Positions 17,305 to 26,481 of a DNA stretch of 64,000 nucleotides are shown piece after piece. Each line of letters starts with the position of its first letter. Position 1 is the stretch's first letter. Source of the DNA: an uncultured Tropicimonas sp. (GTDB lineage: Bacteria; Pseudomonadota; Alphaproteobacteria; Rhodobacterales; Rhodobacteraceae); assembly GCA_947497945.1 (NCBI GenBank), contig CANMIP010000029.1, forward strand, positions 22,185 to 86,184, read 5' to 3'. Made by a program: the position numbers and the translations under genes. The notes beneath the pieces were generated by a model. It saw only the letters and a list, made by a program, of their open reading frames with translations, was not told where the DNA came from and made no database searches.

Positions 17305-18261
17305 ATGGGCGACCTCACAGGGCTGGTCTTCAAGCGGCTTGGCCTCGGACTTATCACCATTCTGGTGGTGTCGGTCCTGATCTTCTTTGCGGTGGAGCTG
17401 TTGCCAGGCGACATCGCGCAAGCTGTGCTTGGGCAAGGTGCGACCGATGAAACCGTGGCGGCCCTGCGCGAACAGCTCGGCCTCGACCGACCGGCCTTCG
17501 TGCGGTATTTCGACTGGCTCAGCGGCGCCGTCACCGGCGATTTCGGGGTCTCTCTGGTCTCGGGAGAGCGGGTTAGCGAAGCGATCTCCGACCGCTTCGT
17601 CAACACGCTCTTCCTGGCCTCCTATGCCGCGGTCATCGCGGTGCCGATCTCCATCATGCTGGGCGTTTTCACCGCGCTCTACCGCAACACGCTCTTCGAC
17701 CGTGTCGCCAACGTGATGACGCTGACGACGATCTCCTCGCCGGAATTCTTTCTCGGCTACATCCTGATCCTGCTGCTGGCCGTCCGGGCGACCCTGTTCC
17801 CGGCGATCTCCAGCCTGAGCAGCGACATGAGCCTGCTGGAACTTCTCCACCGTGCCTTCCTGCCGATGCTGACGCTGGTGCTCGTCGTGACCGCGCATAT
17901 GATGCGGATGACACGCGCCGCGATCATCAACCTGCTGGCCTCGCCCTATATCGAGATGGCGCGGCTCAAGGGCACGCCGCCCTGGAAGGTCATTGTCAAG
18001 CACGCCCTGCCCAATGCCTGGGCGCCGATCATCAACGTCGTGGCGCTGAACCTGGCCTATCTCATCACCGGCGTGGTGCTGGTCGAGGTGGTCTTCGTCT
18101 ATCCGGGCATCGGACAGCTCCTCGTGGACGCGGTCGCCAAGCGTGACTTCCCTGTCGTGCAGGCCTGTTGTCTCATCTTCGCCGCAACCTTCATCCTGCT
18201 GAACCTGGCAGCCGATGTCGGTGCGATCCTCACCAACCCGCGCCTGCGGCATCCGAAGTGA
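17305..18261 (+). CDS. ABC transporter permease, DppB type
   Basis: A 318-residue inner-membrane permease of the dipeptide/opine/nickel type. It has an N-terminal membrane anchor (about 10-30), a periplasmic segment with LREQLGLDRPAFVRYFDWL...GDFGVSL as in DppB, and the coupling loop EMARLKGTPPWKVIVKHALPNAW (EAA motif). Five or six membrane segments are visible. It is the first of two permeases; the second begins ten bases after its stop. A 180-base gap separates it from the binding-protein gene, which would allow the binding protein to be made in excess. Start ATG at 17305 has GGAGGG seven bases before it. Confidence 0.92.
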   Translation: MGDLTGLVFKRLGLGLITILVVSVLIFFAVELLPGDIAQAVLGQGATDETVAALREQLGLDRPAFVRYFDWLSGAVTGDFGVSLVSGERVSEAISDRFVNTLFLASYAAVIAVPISIMLGVFTALYRNTLFDRVANVMTLTTISSPEFFLGYILILLLAVRATLFPAISSLSSDMSLLELLHRAFLPMLTLVLVVTAHMMRMTRAAIINLLASPYIEMARLKGTPPWKVIVKHALPNAWAPIINVVALNLAYLITGVVLVEVVFVYPGIGQLLVDAVAKRDFPVVQACCLIFAATFILLNLAADVGAILTNPRLRHPK

Positions 18262-18271
18262 GGCTGGCATC

Positions 18272-19336
18272 ATGAGCACTTTCGTTATCGTCTACTACGC
18301 GGCCCTGATCGCGGCCTCCTGCCTCGCGGCCTTCTATAGGCAGCGTTCCATCTTCGCGATGCTGTTCTCGCTGACGCTGGTTTCCTTCGTCCTGGGGATC
18401 ATCGGCGGGGCAGGGGCGCTGCGCTTCGTTGCGACCGCGGCCTTCGTCGTTGCCCTCGCGGCCGGCACCTCCTTCTGCTTCCGCGAGTTCCTGATCATGA
18501 TCTCCCGGCCCGGACTGGCCAAGGAGCTGCGCACCGCGCCGCTCACCGCCGCCTTCGGCATGTTCGTGATCTTCACCTATTCGATCGCCGGCATCTTCGC
18601 GCCCTGGATTGCGCCGCATGGCGAGGCCGAGATCATCGGCCAGGCCTTCGCGCCCCCGGACGAGACCATGCTGCTGGGCGCCGACCAGCTCGGCCGCGAC
18701 ATGTTCAGCCGCATCATCTATGGCGCGCGCAACTCGGTCGGCCTGGCGCTTGTCGCCACCATGCTTGCCTTCATCATGGGCGCCACGGCGGGGCTCCTGG
18801 CGGCGGTCAAGGGCGGGTGGTTCGACCAGCTCATGGGCCGCGTGGCCGACGTGATCATGTCGATCCCGTCGCTGATCTTCGCGCTGCTGATGCTGTCGAT
18901 CTTCGGCACCGGGTTGCAGGTGATCGTGATCGTGGTCGCGGTGATCTACTCGCCACGGGTTTTCCGCCTGACGCGGGCCGTTGCCGGCAATATCGTCGTG
19001 ATGGATTACGTCGAGGCGGCAAAGCTGCGCGGGGAGGGGGACTGGTACCTTGTCCGCAAGGAGATCCTGCCAAACGCAACCGCGCCGCTGATCGCCGAGT
19101 TCGGCCTGGAATTCTGCTTCGTCTTCCTGCTGATCGCGGGCCTGAGCTTCCTCGGCCTCGGCATCCAGCCTCCGACCGCCGACTGGGGGTCCATGGTGCG
19201 CGAGAACGCGACGCTGATTTCCTTCGGTGACATCACACCGCTCATCCCCGCAGCCGCCATCGCGCTGCTGACAGTGGCCGTCAACTTCGTTGTCGACTGG
19301 ATGCTGTTCCGCACCTCCGGCCTGAAGGAGCACTAA
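18272..19336 (+). CDS. ABC transporter permease, DppC type
   Basis: A 354-residue permease with the DppC signature LLGADQLGRDMFSRIIYGARNS and the EAA loop YVEAAKLRGEGDWYLVRKEILPNA. It is longer than typical DppC (about 280-300) because two or three extra hydrophobic segments precede the usual N-terminus (residues 1-90: YYAALIAASCLAAFY, MLFSLTLVSFVLGIIGG and FVVALAAGTSF). The ATG at 18272 is preferred over an earlier in-frame start that would overlap the preceding gene by 47 bases. Partner of the DppB-type permease; its stop is one base before the ATPase start. Confidence 0.9.
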   Translation: MSTFVIVYYAALIAASCLAAFYRQRSIFAMLFSLTLVSFVLGIIGGAGALRFVATAAFVVALAAGTSFCFREFLIMISRPGLAKELRTAPLTAAFGMFVIFTYSIAGIFAPWIAPHGEAEIIGQAFAPPDETMLLGADQLGRDMFSRIIYGARNSVGLALVATMLAFIMGATAGLLAAVKGGWFDQLMGRVADVIMSIPSLIFALLMLSIFGTGLQVIVIVVAVIYSPRVFRLTRAVAGNIVVMDYVEAAKLRGEGDWYLVRKEILPNATAPLIAEFGLEFCFVFLLIAGLSFLGLGIQPPTADWGSMVRENATLISFGDITPLIPAAAIALLTVAVNFVVDWMLFRTSGLKEH

Positions 19337-19337
19337 G

Positions 19338-20999
19338 ATGCACGACAAGTTCAAGGATGCGGAAGTCCTGCTCGAGATCCGGGATCTCAAGATCGAGGGC
19401 TATTCCGACGAGACCTGGGTACCGATCATCAAGGGGGTCGACCTGACCCTGCATCGGGGCGAGGTGATGGGGCTGATCGGCGAAAGCGGCGCCGGCAAGT
19501 CCACGATCGGCGCCGCCGCCATGGGTTATGCCCGCGACGGCACCCGCATCTCCGACGGCTCGATCGAGTTTGACGGGATGGAGCTGACCACCGCCTCCGA
19601 AGCCGAGCGGCGCGCCCTGCGCGGCTCGCGCATCGCCTATGTCGCGCAATCGGCGGCGGCCTCCTTCAACCCGTCCCACAAGATCATCGACCAGCATACC
19701 GAAGCCCCGGTCCATTACCGCATCAAGAAGCGGATGGAGGCGCAGGAAGACGCGATGGAGCTCTATGAGCGGCTGCGTCTTCCCAACCCGCAGGAGATCG
19801 GCTTCCGCTATCCGCACCAGGTCTCGGGGGGGCAACTCCAGCGGGCAATGACCGCAATGGCCATGTCCTGCCGGCCGGATCTGATCATCTTCGACGAGCC
19901 GACCACGGCGCTCGACGTGACCACCCAGATCGAGGTGCTCGCCGCGATCCGGGACATCGTCGACCAGTTCAACACCGCGGCGATCTACATCACCCATGAC
20001 CTCGCGGTCGTGGCCCAGATGGCGGACACGATCAAGGTGCTGCTCAAGGGCGAGGAGGTGGAACAGGCGCCGACGCAGGTGATGCTCGACAATCCGCAGG
20101 AGGATTACACCAAGAGCCTCTGGGCGGTTCGCTCCTTCCACTCGCCGCAGCGCCACCGTCCGACCGACGGCTCCGAGCCGCTGATCTCGGTGCAGAATGT
20201 GGACGCGGCCTATACCGGGGGGGTCAAGGTGCTCGACGATGTCTCCTTTGACATCTACGCGGGCATGACCGTTGCGGTCGTCGGGGAATCCGGCTCGGGC
20301 AAGTCGACCACGGCGCGGTGCATCACCGGGCTCTTGCCGCCGATGTCGGGACAGATCCTGTGCAAGGGCGAGCCGCTGCCGCCGCGCTACAAGGATCGCA
20401 CGCGCGACCAGCTCCGGCAGGCGCAGATGATCTACCAGATGGCGGATACGGCGCTGAACCCGAAGGTCCGCATAAGCGATATCATCGGCCGCCCGGCGCA
20501 GTTCTATGGCGGGCTGCATGGCCCCGCCCTGAAGCAGCGGGTGGACGAGCTTCTGGACCTTATCGAGCTCGATCCGGCCAAGTATTACAGCCGCTATCCG
20601 CCGGAGCTCTCGGGCGGTCAGAAACAGCGGATCGGCATCGCCCGGGCGTTGGCGGCCGAGCCGGCCTTCATCATCTGCGACGAGGTGACCAGTGCGCTGG
20701 ACCAGCTGGTCGCGGAAGGCATCCTCAAGCTGCTCGACCGGCTGCAGGACGAGCTTGGGCTGGCCTACATGTTCATTACCCACGACCTGGCGACCGTGCG
20801 ATCGATCGCCGACGAGGTGGTGGTGATGCAGCATGGCAAGGTGGTGGAGCAGGGGCCCAAGGACGAGATGTTCACCCCGCCGCATCACCCCTATACCGAC
20901 CTGCTTTTGTCCTCCGTGCCGGAGATGGATCCGGAATGGCTGACCACCGTGCTCGAGGAGCGCGGCGTCGACAATATCGGGGAGGCGGCGAGCAAGTGA
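19338..20999 (+). CDS. ABC transporter ATP-binding protein, fused DppD-DppF
   Basis: A 553-residue protein with two complete nucleotide-binding domains. In the first, Walker A is GESGAGKST (48-56), signature VSGGQLQR is near 163 and Walker [13 protein letters not shown] follows. In the second, Walker A is GESGSGKST (about 315-323), signature LSGGQKQR is near 424, and Walker [12 protein letters not shown] carries a Val in place of the usual Pro. A short linker at about 265-285 replaces the gene boundary between DppD and DppF. It powers import of the ligand captured by the three family 5 binding proteins. It closes the operon begun at 15517. Confidence 0.93.
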   Translation: MHDKFKDAEVLLEIRDLKIEGYSDETWVPIIKGVDLTLHRGEVMGLIGESGAGKSTIGAAAMGYARDGTRISDGSIEFDGMELTTASEAERRALRGSRIAYVAQSAAASFNPSHKIIDQHTEAPVHYRIKKRMEAQEDAMELYERLRLPNPQEIGFRYPHQVSGGQLQRAMTAMAMSCRPDLIIFDEPTTALDVTTQIEVLAAIRDIVDQFNTAAIYITHDLAVVAQMADTIKVLLKGEEVEQAPTQVMLDNPQEDYTKSLWAVRSFHSPQRHRPTDGSEPLISVQNVDAAYTGGVKVLDDVSFDIYAGMTVAVVGESGSGKSTTARCITGLLPPMSGQILCKGEPLPPRYKDRTRDQLRQAQMIYQMADTALNPKVRISDIIGRPAQFYGGLHGPALKQRVDELLDLIELDPAKYYSRYPPELSGGQKQRIGIARALAAEPAFIICDEVTSALDQLVAEGILKLLDRLQDELGLAYMFITHDLATVRSIADEVVVMQHGKVVEQGPKDEMFTPPHHPYTDLLLSSVPEMDPEWLTTVLEERGVDNIGEAASK

Positions 21000-21079
21000 C
21001 CGCCGGTTTCGCCCTCACGGAAAACAGTCCGGACCCTTTCCGGGGCCGGCTTATGCCGAGGGGCGCATGCAAAGACCAA

Positions 21080-21109
21080 GCCGGCGCGCGCCTTTTCGGC
21101 GCGTCCGGC
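21080..21109. terminator. GC-rich hairpin downstream of the ABC operon
   Basis: Arms around 21080-21092 and 21098-21109 pair as GCCGG/CCGGC plus GCGCC/GGCGC with a bulge, around a TTTTC loop. It lies 80 bases after the ATPase stop and 40 bases after the end of the convergent small gene, so it could serve both. No clear U tract follows. Confidence 0.35.
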
Positions 21110-21150
21110 AGCGGTATGTTTCGAGGGGGGATTGGGCGCTTGGCGTCTGC

Positions 21151-21273
21151 CTAGAGTATGGCGTTTGCCGAAAGCGCCAGCGTACTGACGAGAACGGCAT
21201 AGATCAGCAGCAGCGCGGGCAAGCTACCAGCGCGCGAACGGTATTCGCGGATCATGTCGTCGCGTGTCAGCAT
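21151..21273 (-). CDS. Small single-pass membrane protein, 40 residues
   Basis: The ATG at 21273 is preceded by GGAGGTTGC, an excellent ribosome site. The 40-residue product has a charged N-terminus (MLTRDDMIREYRSRAG) followed by one hydrophobic segment (SLPALLLIYAVLVSTLALSA) and a TAG stop. Size, charge distribution and ribosome site fit a genuine small membrane protein. I do not recognise a family. It stands alone in a gene-poor stretch. Confidence 0.5.
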   Translation of the reverse strand: MLTRDDMIREYRSRAGSLPALLLIYAVLVSTLALSANAIL

Positions 21274-22072
21274 CGCAACCTCCAACAAAAAAGGAAGAAC
21301 CCGTCCTCTCCCAAGCTCAATTCCCACGTAGGGCTTCGAATTGATCCTATCAAGGAAATTTCTTCCAAATCGTGAATATCCGGCGCGCAGTTGCCGGGTA
21401 GCGTCGCAAAACGTCCCGCGGCTGTCGTTTTCGATATCCCGCTTGGAACTGGTATCGCTCGCAGGAAATACGCCATGTTTCGGCGCGGTCCCGCGAGAGT
21501 CCGGACGGCGCCCCCGAAACGAATCACCGGTGTAGCGACTGACCTCCGAATTCCGGCGTGGGATCGGCTGATCCGGTGTTTCCTGTGGCCAGCATCAGCG
21601 ACATGTTTTCTAGCTTGATCCGACGCGCCGATGAGCCGGTTCGAGCGCCCGGGATCGGCCCGATCACCATTCGGTTACACATTTGCCGGATAGTGAAAGA
21701 CGAACAGCGGAATCGGGAGTTCCGAGGATGAAATACCAGATCTGGTTCGGTCCCTCAGGGCGCGTCCACGGGCGCCTGAAAGATGTCGTCAAATACCTTC
21801 GGGAAGTTCAGGTGCAATACGCCTGACTGCGCCCGACCCCCGCGTCGGTGAGCAAGCCGCCCGTCTGACCGGTCGGCAACTTCGTCCGCCTTTCGCTTCC
21901 CTGTGGCCTCGCGCTTCTCTGCCTGAAATGCGCCTTCGAAGGCCGGTGTGGTCACGACAGACCGCCCGGCCTGTTTTCGTCGAGACCCCGCCCATGCGGA
22001 GCGTCGTTCGGGAAGGCCACGCAGTCAACCCGGGGTCCCGGGACTGGATTGCTATGTCTCTATCCGTTTGGA
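21274..22072. other. Gene-poor region, 0.8 kb
   Basis: Apart from a doubtful 32-codon frame at 21728-21826, nothing in this stretch has the codon pattern, ribosome sites or motifs of a gene. The base composition is lower in GC near 21280-21480 than in the coding surroundings. That part probably holds the promoter of the small membrane protein. Confidence 0.5.
21728..21826 (+). CDS. Possible 32-residue peptide of unknown function
   Basis: The frame starts ATG AAA TAC and encodes MKYQIWFGPSG...VKYLREVQVQYA, then TGA. A weak GAG lies just upstream. The mixed aromatic and charged composition looks protein-like rather than random, but no family is recognised. It could also be a remnant of a decayed gene. 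Confidence 0.2.
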   Translation: MKYQIWFGPSGRVHGRLKDVVKYLREVQVQYA

Positions 22073-23854
22073 TCAGCTCTGATCCGGCCAGCTGCCGAAT
22101 GGCTGTTTCTCCAGGACCATCTGCCCGTCCGCGCCCTGCAGGATGTTGATCCAGGCACGCCAGTTTGCGTCATCTGTCTCCGGGTGGTCCGTCCGGTAAT
22201 GGCTGCATCGGCTCTCGGTCCGCTTCAGCGAGGCCCGCAGCTTCATCTCCGCCGAAAGGATCATGTTCCGCGTCTCGAAGGCGAGGCGCAGCTCATGCAT
22301 GTCGGCGGCGCGCAGCATGGGCGCATGATGGTCGCGCAGCTCCTCGACATAGGCAAGCGCGGCCCGCATCAGGCTCTCCTTCTTTATGTAGAGCACGAAA
22401 TTCGGGATCATCACCCCCTGAAGCGTCTGCGTCACCCAGGCCGGTCCATAGCCCGCTTCGCGCTTCAGCGGCGCCAGGATCTCGGCGAGAATCCCGTCTC
22501 GGCGCGCCGGCGTGATTCGGGCCTGCTCGGACCGGGCGGCATAGCCGGCCGCTTCCTCGCCGGCAATCGCGCCCTGGACCGCGGACCCGGCCAGCGAGGA
22601 GCCGATCTGGGTGTAGATCCCGCCAGCCATATGCGAGCCGAGCGCGTCCCCGGCGGCAAGCAGGCCGGGGATAGTGCTGTTGCAGCGTGCATCCATCGGG
22701 ACCAGCCCTTCGGATTTGTGGATCGACATGCCGGCCGAGGCGCCGCCCATTTGCGAGGCGTTCATCGCGAAGTCCGGTGCGCCGCCGGCGGGTTTCCTGC
22801 CATCGTCCGGCGGTGGGGGCGGCCCATCACGGCGGGAGCCGCTGCCGGGGCCGCCCTCGCCCGGACCGCCCGGACCACCGGCGCGACGTTGGAATTCCTG
22901 TGGCGTCACCGGGCCACCACTTGTCTTGCGGCCGCCAACGCTGCCCGGTGGACCGCCGGGCAGCGGGTTGCCGGTCTCGTAGGCGACGTAATTCGATTCC
23001 ACGCCAAGATCGTGATGGACCTCGATACCGGTCGTCCCCGGAATCCGTTCGAACATGTCGCCCCAATTGTCGAAACAGGCGGCGGGGTTGTCGGCGCGGG
23101 TGAAATGGCCGTCATTCCACTCCTTGCCAGTGATCTTCGCGCCGATGCGATAGGCCATGATCGAGCCGTCATGGGTCAGGTCGCAGACCGGGAAACCGTT
23201 CGGCTTGAACCCACCCGCCCCGGTGCAGAGCACCACCGCACGGGCGCGGAAGAGGACGGTTTCCGCGCTGTCGAGGCGAAAGCCCGCAGCGCCGGCAATG
23301 CGGCCCTCCTGCTTGATCAGATGGGTGATCATCACCCGTTCCATCAGCGGGATGTCGCGGGCCGTTATTGGTTTCAGAAACGGGCGGTTGGCCAGGACCT
23401 GGTCGAAGAATCCCCAGGCCTTGAGCTCGCGGGCGCGGTCCAGGGAGTGCTCGGCGAGCTGGCGCGTGTAGCTTTCATTGTTGGTCCCGAGGGCGGAGCG
23501 GGAGACCCTGGCGACGAAATCGTCGATGCTCAGGCTCTCCCTTGCGGCGTCATATGCGAAAAATCCCTTGGCGAAGGGCGTCTGTCCGGAGGCCCCGAGC
23601 CGGCCCTTCGAGACCAGCAACACGCGGGCGCCGGCATCATGCGCCTTCACGGCGGCGAAGAGGCCGGCCATGCCGCCGCCGATGACGAGAACATCGGTCT
23701 CGTGCTCGCTGCCGGCCACGGTCGCGGCATCGACGCTCGGCCGGTTCTCGGCCCAGCCCGCGCTCAGGCCCATCGCGGCAAGGCCGGAGGCGGCGCCGCC
23801 CAGGGCGAGGAACTGGCGGCGGCTTGGGCCGTCCTGTCTGTCACTCTTGCTCAT
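22073..23854 (-). CDS. Tat-exported FAD-dependent oxidoreductase (fumarate reductase/AprA-like flavoprotein)
   Basis: A 593-residue flavoprotein. A Tat signal is at 11-35 (Arg12-Arg13 in SRRQFLALGG), the FAD Rossmann site is VIGGGMAGLFAAV (57-69), and FAD-contact regions follow at LCTGAGGFKPNG and GLLAAGDALGSHMAGGIYTQIG. The C-terminal third is the helical domain of succinate dehydrogenase/adenylylsulfate reductase flavoproteins (SAEMKLRASLKRTESRCSHYRTDHPETDD). Residues about 293-358 form an unusual Gly/Pro-rich insertion. The 3' gene of a three-gene operon, it overlaps the membrane-protein gene by four bases. A periplasmic reductase fed by the ferredoxin and membrane partner is the likely arrangement; the substrate is unknown. 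Confidence 0.8.
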   Translation of the reverse strand: MSKSDRQDGPSRRQFLALGGAASGLAAMGLSAGWAENRPSVDAATVAGSEHETDVLVIGGGMAGLFAAVKAHDAGARVLLVSKGRLGASGQTPFAKGFFAYDAARESLSIDDFVARVSRSALGTNNESYTRQLAEHSLDRARELKAWGFFDQVLANRPFLKPITARDIPLMERVMITHLIKQEGRIAGAAGFRLDSAETVLFRARAVVLCTGAGGFKPNGFPVCDLTHDGSIMAYRIGAKITGKEWNDGHFTRADNPAACFDNWGDMFERIPGTTGIEVHHDLGVESNYVAYETGNPLPGGPPGSVGGRKTSGGPVTPQEFQRRAGGPGGPGEGGPGSGSRRDGPPPPPDDGRKPAGGAPDFAMNASQMGGASAGMSIHKSEGLVPMDARCNSTIPGLLAAGDALGSHMAGGIYTQIGSSLAGSAVQGAIAGEEAAGYAARSEQARITPARRDGILAEILAPLKREAGYGPAWVTQTLQGVMIPNFVLYIKKESLMRAALAYVEELRDHHAPMLRAADMHELRLAFETRNMILSAEMKLRASLKRTESRCSHYRTDHPETDDANWRAWINILQGADGQMVLEKQPFGSWPDQS

Positions 23855-24516
23855 ATGTGCAGTCCCTCGGCCTGGGGGGCGGGGCGGTGGCGCTCCGGCA
23901 GGTAGAGGCGGGCGAGCAAGGCGATGCCGGCAATCGCCAGCAGCGCGAAGAAGCCGCCGAGCAGCCAGCCGGTGTGACGGCCCAGCTCGATTGCATGCCA
24001 GAGGGCGAGGCCGGTGAAGCCGGCCGCCAGGAGCGCGTGGAAGCCGCGCCAGGCGCGGTAGCTGATGCGGAAGCGTTTGATCAGGCGCATGCGCAGGTGG
24101 CTGGTCAGGGCGAGGAGGAGCAGCAGCAGCCAACAGGCGAGACCCAGCAGCACGCCGAGAGTGTCGAAGCTGGTCAGCATCGTGACCAGAGCGTCGAGCG
24201 GTCGGACGCCGGGCTCGAAATAGCGTGGCAGCACGATCAGGAACGGGTGCAGCAGAAGCACGGTGATCGCGCCATAGCCGATCCAGCGATGCAGCGCCTG
24301 CACGCGCGGCGGCTTGAAGGCCCGCTGGACCGCCGGGATCGTGCGCGCGAGAAAGAATTGCCCGAGCAGCAATGCGACGGCGAGGATCGTGAGGATCGAT
24401 AGCGAATCCTTGAGCAATGTGCGCGATGGCACAGGGGCGCGTGCAAAGAGCAGCAGCGGGAGGCCAATAAAGAGCAGGGCGGCTGCGAAGGCGAGGCGTG
24501 TTCGGGTCGGTTTCAT
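23851..24516 (-). CDS. Ferric reductase-like/cytochrome b-like membrane protein
   Basis: A 221-residue integral membrane protein with six or so hydrophobic segments. Histidines in the membrane suggest haem b ligation: HRWIGYGAITVLLLHPFLIV (segment 3), RGFHALLAAGFTGLALWHAIELGRH (segment 5). This pattern matches the ferric-reductase/NOX-type transmembrane domain without its own FAD/NAD domain. Encoded between a ferredoxin and a Tat flavoprotein with two bases and a four-base overlap at the two ends, it probably passes electrons from the cytoplasm to the periplasmic flavoprotein. Confidence 0.75.
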   Translation of the reverse strand: MKPTRTRLAFAAALLFIGLPLLLFARAPVPSRTLLKDSLSILTILAVALLLGQFFLARTIPAVQRAFKPPRVQALHRWIGYGAITVLLLHPFLIVLPRYFEPGVRPLDALVTMLTSFDTLGVLLGLACWLLLLLLALTSHLRMRLIKRFRISYRAWRGFHALLAAGFTGLALWHAIELGRHTGWLLGGFFALLAIAGIALLARLYLPERHRPAPQAEGLHI

Positions 24517-24518
24517 CG

Positions 24519-24734
24519 TCAGCCCCAGGGTGTGATGACGGGGAGGGTTTTTTCCGGCGACATCTCGATGGCGTCGACCGGACAGTAGAGGCGACAGAGA
24601 TGGCAGATCTGGCAATCTTCCGGATAGGCGATGACGGCCTTCCCGGAGGATGGATCGAGGCGGATCACGTCGCATGGGCAGGATTGCACGCACTCGCCGC
24701 AACCAATGCATCCGTGGATGGACTTGATGGTCAT
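24519..24734 (-). CDS. Dicluster 4Fe-4S ferredoxin
   Basis: A 71-residue ferredoxin with two CxxCxxCxxxCP motifs, CIGCGECVQSCPCD (9-22) and CQICHLCRLYCPVD (about 43-56), for two [4Fe-4S] clusters. The small beta subunit of adenylylsulfate-reductase-like enzymes has a similar N-terminus. It heads the redox operon, so it should be the electron donor or the iron-sulfur subunit of the flavoprotein. The ATG at 24734 is chosen because translation upstream gives a low-complexity basic sequence with no ferredoxin character. Confidence 0.9.
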   Translation of the reverse strand: MTIKSIHGCIGCGECVQSCPCDVIRLDPSSGKAVIAYPEDCQICHLCRLYCPVDAIEMSPEKTLPVITPWG

Positions 24735-25365
24735 GGCATGTCTGCGCTTCCTGCCTGCTGCGCCAATACGAGCGCATGGCAACGGGCAGCGGGCATTTCT
24801 GGGTCCTTCGTGTTTTCGGTGAAGCGAAGGCTGGATCGGAAATGCCCTCGGCTTCGGATCCGAAAATGGCGCCGGATTGTGCAATCAGAAGGAAGAGCCG
24901 CAGATTTTCTCGGTCTTTTACCGGAGTGAACCCGCCACGCCGGATTGCATTTGGTTTTCAGCCGACTGGCGCGGGCGAGACGGGGCGGAGCCGCCTGCCG
25001 AGGCGGCGTTCTCCACACTGGCTCCATATTTCTGGGGCGTCAGCGGGTGCATGAGAGCCAATGACCGTGGATTGGCGCGAGACCGATTATGCGGGGAGAT
25101 CCGAGTGCGACCGGGATTGGCGGCTGCATCCGGGGACCGCATCCACGTCCCTCCCGGATCCAGTCGGTGTCCCCGACAGGCGGCATGGCCCGCCGGCTGC
25201 GAAGACCAAGACAGCCTGTTGATTGCACGGCCTCGGGGGCGCCAAAACGGTTTCGCACCGAGGATCGCGTCTCCCTGCAAGCAAGCACGGCCAGAGGGCG
25301 ACAGAAAAAGGCTGCACGGCAGGACCGTGCAGCCTTGGAGGGTATTGCGGACGGGCGGTGCCCTG
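24735..25365. other. Intergenic region between redox operon and TRAP operon
   Basis: These 630 bases contain no frame with gene-like composition on either strand. The right end carries the TRAP operon terminator (25310-25334). The left end (24735-24850) must contain the promoter of the ferredoxin operon, but I cannot point to a convincing -10/-35 pair. Confidence 0.6.
25310..25334 (-). terminator. Rho-independent terminator of the TRAP transporter operon
   Basis: A perfect 10-bp stem GGCTGCACGG/CCGTGCAGCC around a five-base loop is followed on the minus strand by TTTTTCTG. It lies 32 bases after the stop of the binding-protein gene. Confidence 0.9.
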
Positions 25366-26436
25366 TCAGAGGCGCTGCATCAGCATCGGCGCTGTGAAGG
25401 CCTCGGCATAAGGCTTGGCCACGGCCAGGTAGGCATTGTAGCTCTCGAGACAGGCGGCGAAATCCGGGTTCGCGGCGGCTTGTTCTTCAAGCACCTCGGC
25501 CACGGCGCCCTTGAGGGCGGCCAGCACATCTTCGGGGAAGGTGTGATACTGCACGCCGGCATCCTTCAGCGACTGGAAGGCCTGGGCGTTGAAATACTCG
25601 AACTGGCTGATGGTCTCGGTTTCCGCAGCCTGGGCGGCGCTGATCAGGATGGCCTGCAGATCCGGGGTCAGGCTGGCCCAGGCATCCTTGTTGACCACGA
25701 CGTTCAGGCCCGCGCCCGGCTCGTGGAAGGCCGGCGCGTAGCAATGCGAGGCGACCTTGTTGAGGCCGAATGCCTGGTCGAGCATCGGGCCGACCCATTC
25801 GGCGGCGTCGATGGCGCCGGACTGGAAGGCCGGGAAGATCTCGGTGGGCGGCAGCAACACGGCATTGACGCCAAGCTTGCGCATGGCTTCACCGCCGAGG
25901 CCGGCGATGCGCATGTTGAGGCCGGAGAGATCGTCGAGCGAGGTGATCTCGTTCTTGAACCAGCCGGCGGCCTGCACGGTGGAGTTGCCGGAATGGATCG
26001 GCTTGAGGTTCCGCTGGCCATAGATCCCGTCATAGAGCTCCTGACCGCCGCCATAACGCAGCCAGGCCGACATCTCGGAGGCGGTCAGGCCGAAGGGGAT
26101 GGTGGTGAAGAAGTGGTTCGCCGAGTTCTTGCCGGCATTGTAATAGGGCGTGCCATGGCCGATCTCGGCCGTGCCCTGCTGGACGGCATCCTCGACCGCG
26201 AAGGGCGGGACCAGCTCGCCGCCGGAATAGAGCTTCAGCTTCAGCTTGCCCTCGGCCATGGCGTTGACGCGCTCGACGAAGGTCGTGGCGTTGGTGCCGA
26301 TCCCCGGCGCTTTCGACGGGAAGGAAGTGGGGCATTTCCACTCGATGAGGCCCTGCGCGATGGCGGGGGCCGCGAGGGCGGCGGCGGGGGCGCCAAGGGC
26401 ACCGGTTTTCAGGAAGGTACGACGCTTCATCTTCAC
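25366..26436 (-). CDS. TRAP transporter substrate-binding protein, DctP/TakP family
   Basis: A 356-residue periplasmic binding protein of the DctP family. The signal has a twin-arginine start (Arg5-Arg6 in KRRTFLKTGALG) and an Ala-rich end (APAIAQ). The core matches TakP-type proteins for 2-oxo acids: GTAEIGHGTPYYNAGK, MRIAGLGGEAMRKLGVNAVLLPPTEIFPAFQSGAIDAAEWVGP with the carboxylate-binding Arg. It is the last gene of dctQ-dctM-dctP and is followed by a strong terminator. An oxo-acid or lactate ligand is likely; the actual ligand is not proven. Confidence 0.92.
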   Translation of the reverse strand: MKMKRRTFLKTGALGAPAAALAAPAIAQGLIEWKCPTSFPSKAPGIGTNATTFVERVNAMAEGKLKLKLYSGGELVPPFAVEDAVQQGTAEIGHGTPYYNAGKNSANHFFTTIPFGLTASEMSAWLRYGGGQELYDGIYGQRNLKPIHSGNSTVQAAGWFKNEITSLDDLSGLNMRIAGLGGEAMRKLGVNAVLLPPTEIFPAFQSGAIDAAEWVGPMLDQAFGLNKVASHCYAPAFHEPGAGLNVVVNKDAWASLTPDLQAILISAAQAAETETISQFEYFNAQAFQSLKDAGVQYHTFPEDVLAALKGAVAEVLEEQAAANPDFAACLESYNAYLAVAKPYAEAFTAPMLMQRL

Positions 26437-26481
26437 TCTCCGTGTTGGTCGGGCATCCGGGGCGCCCTCGCTCGCGTGTCG

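Noticed and set aside
21755..22028. Minus-strand frames of 66-79 codons in the gene-poor region
   Set aside because: No ribosome site, Arg/Gly-rich composition and two competing phases; not convincing genes.
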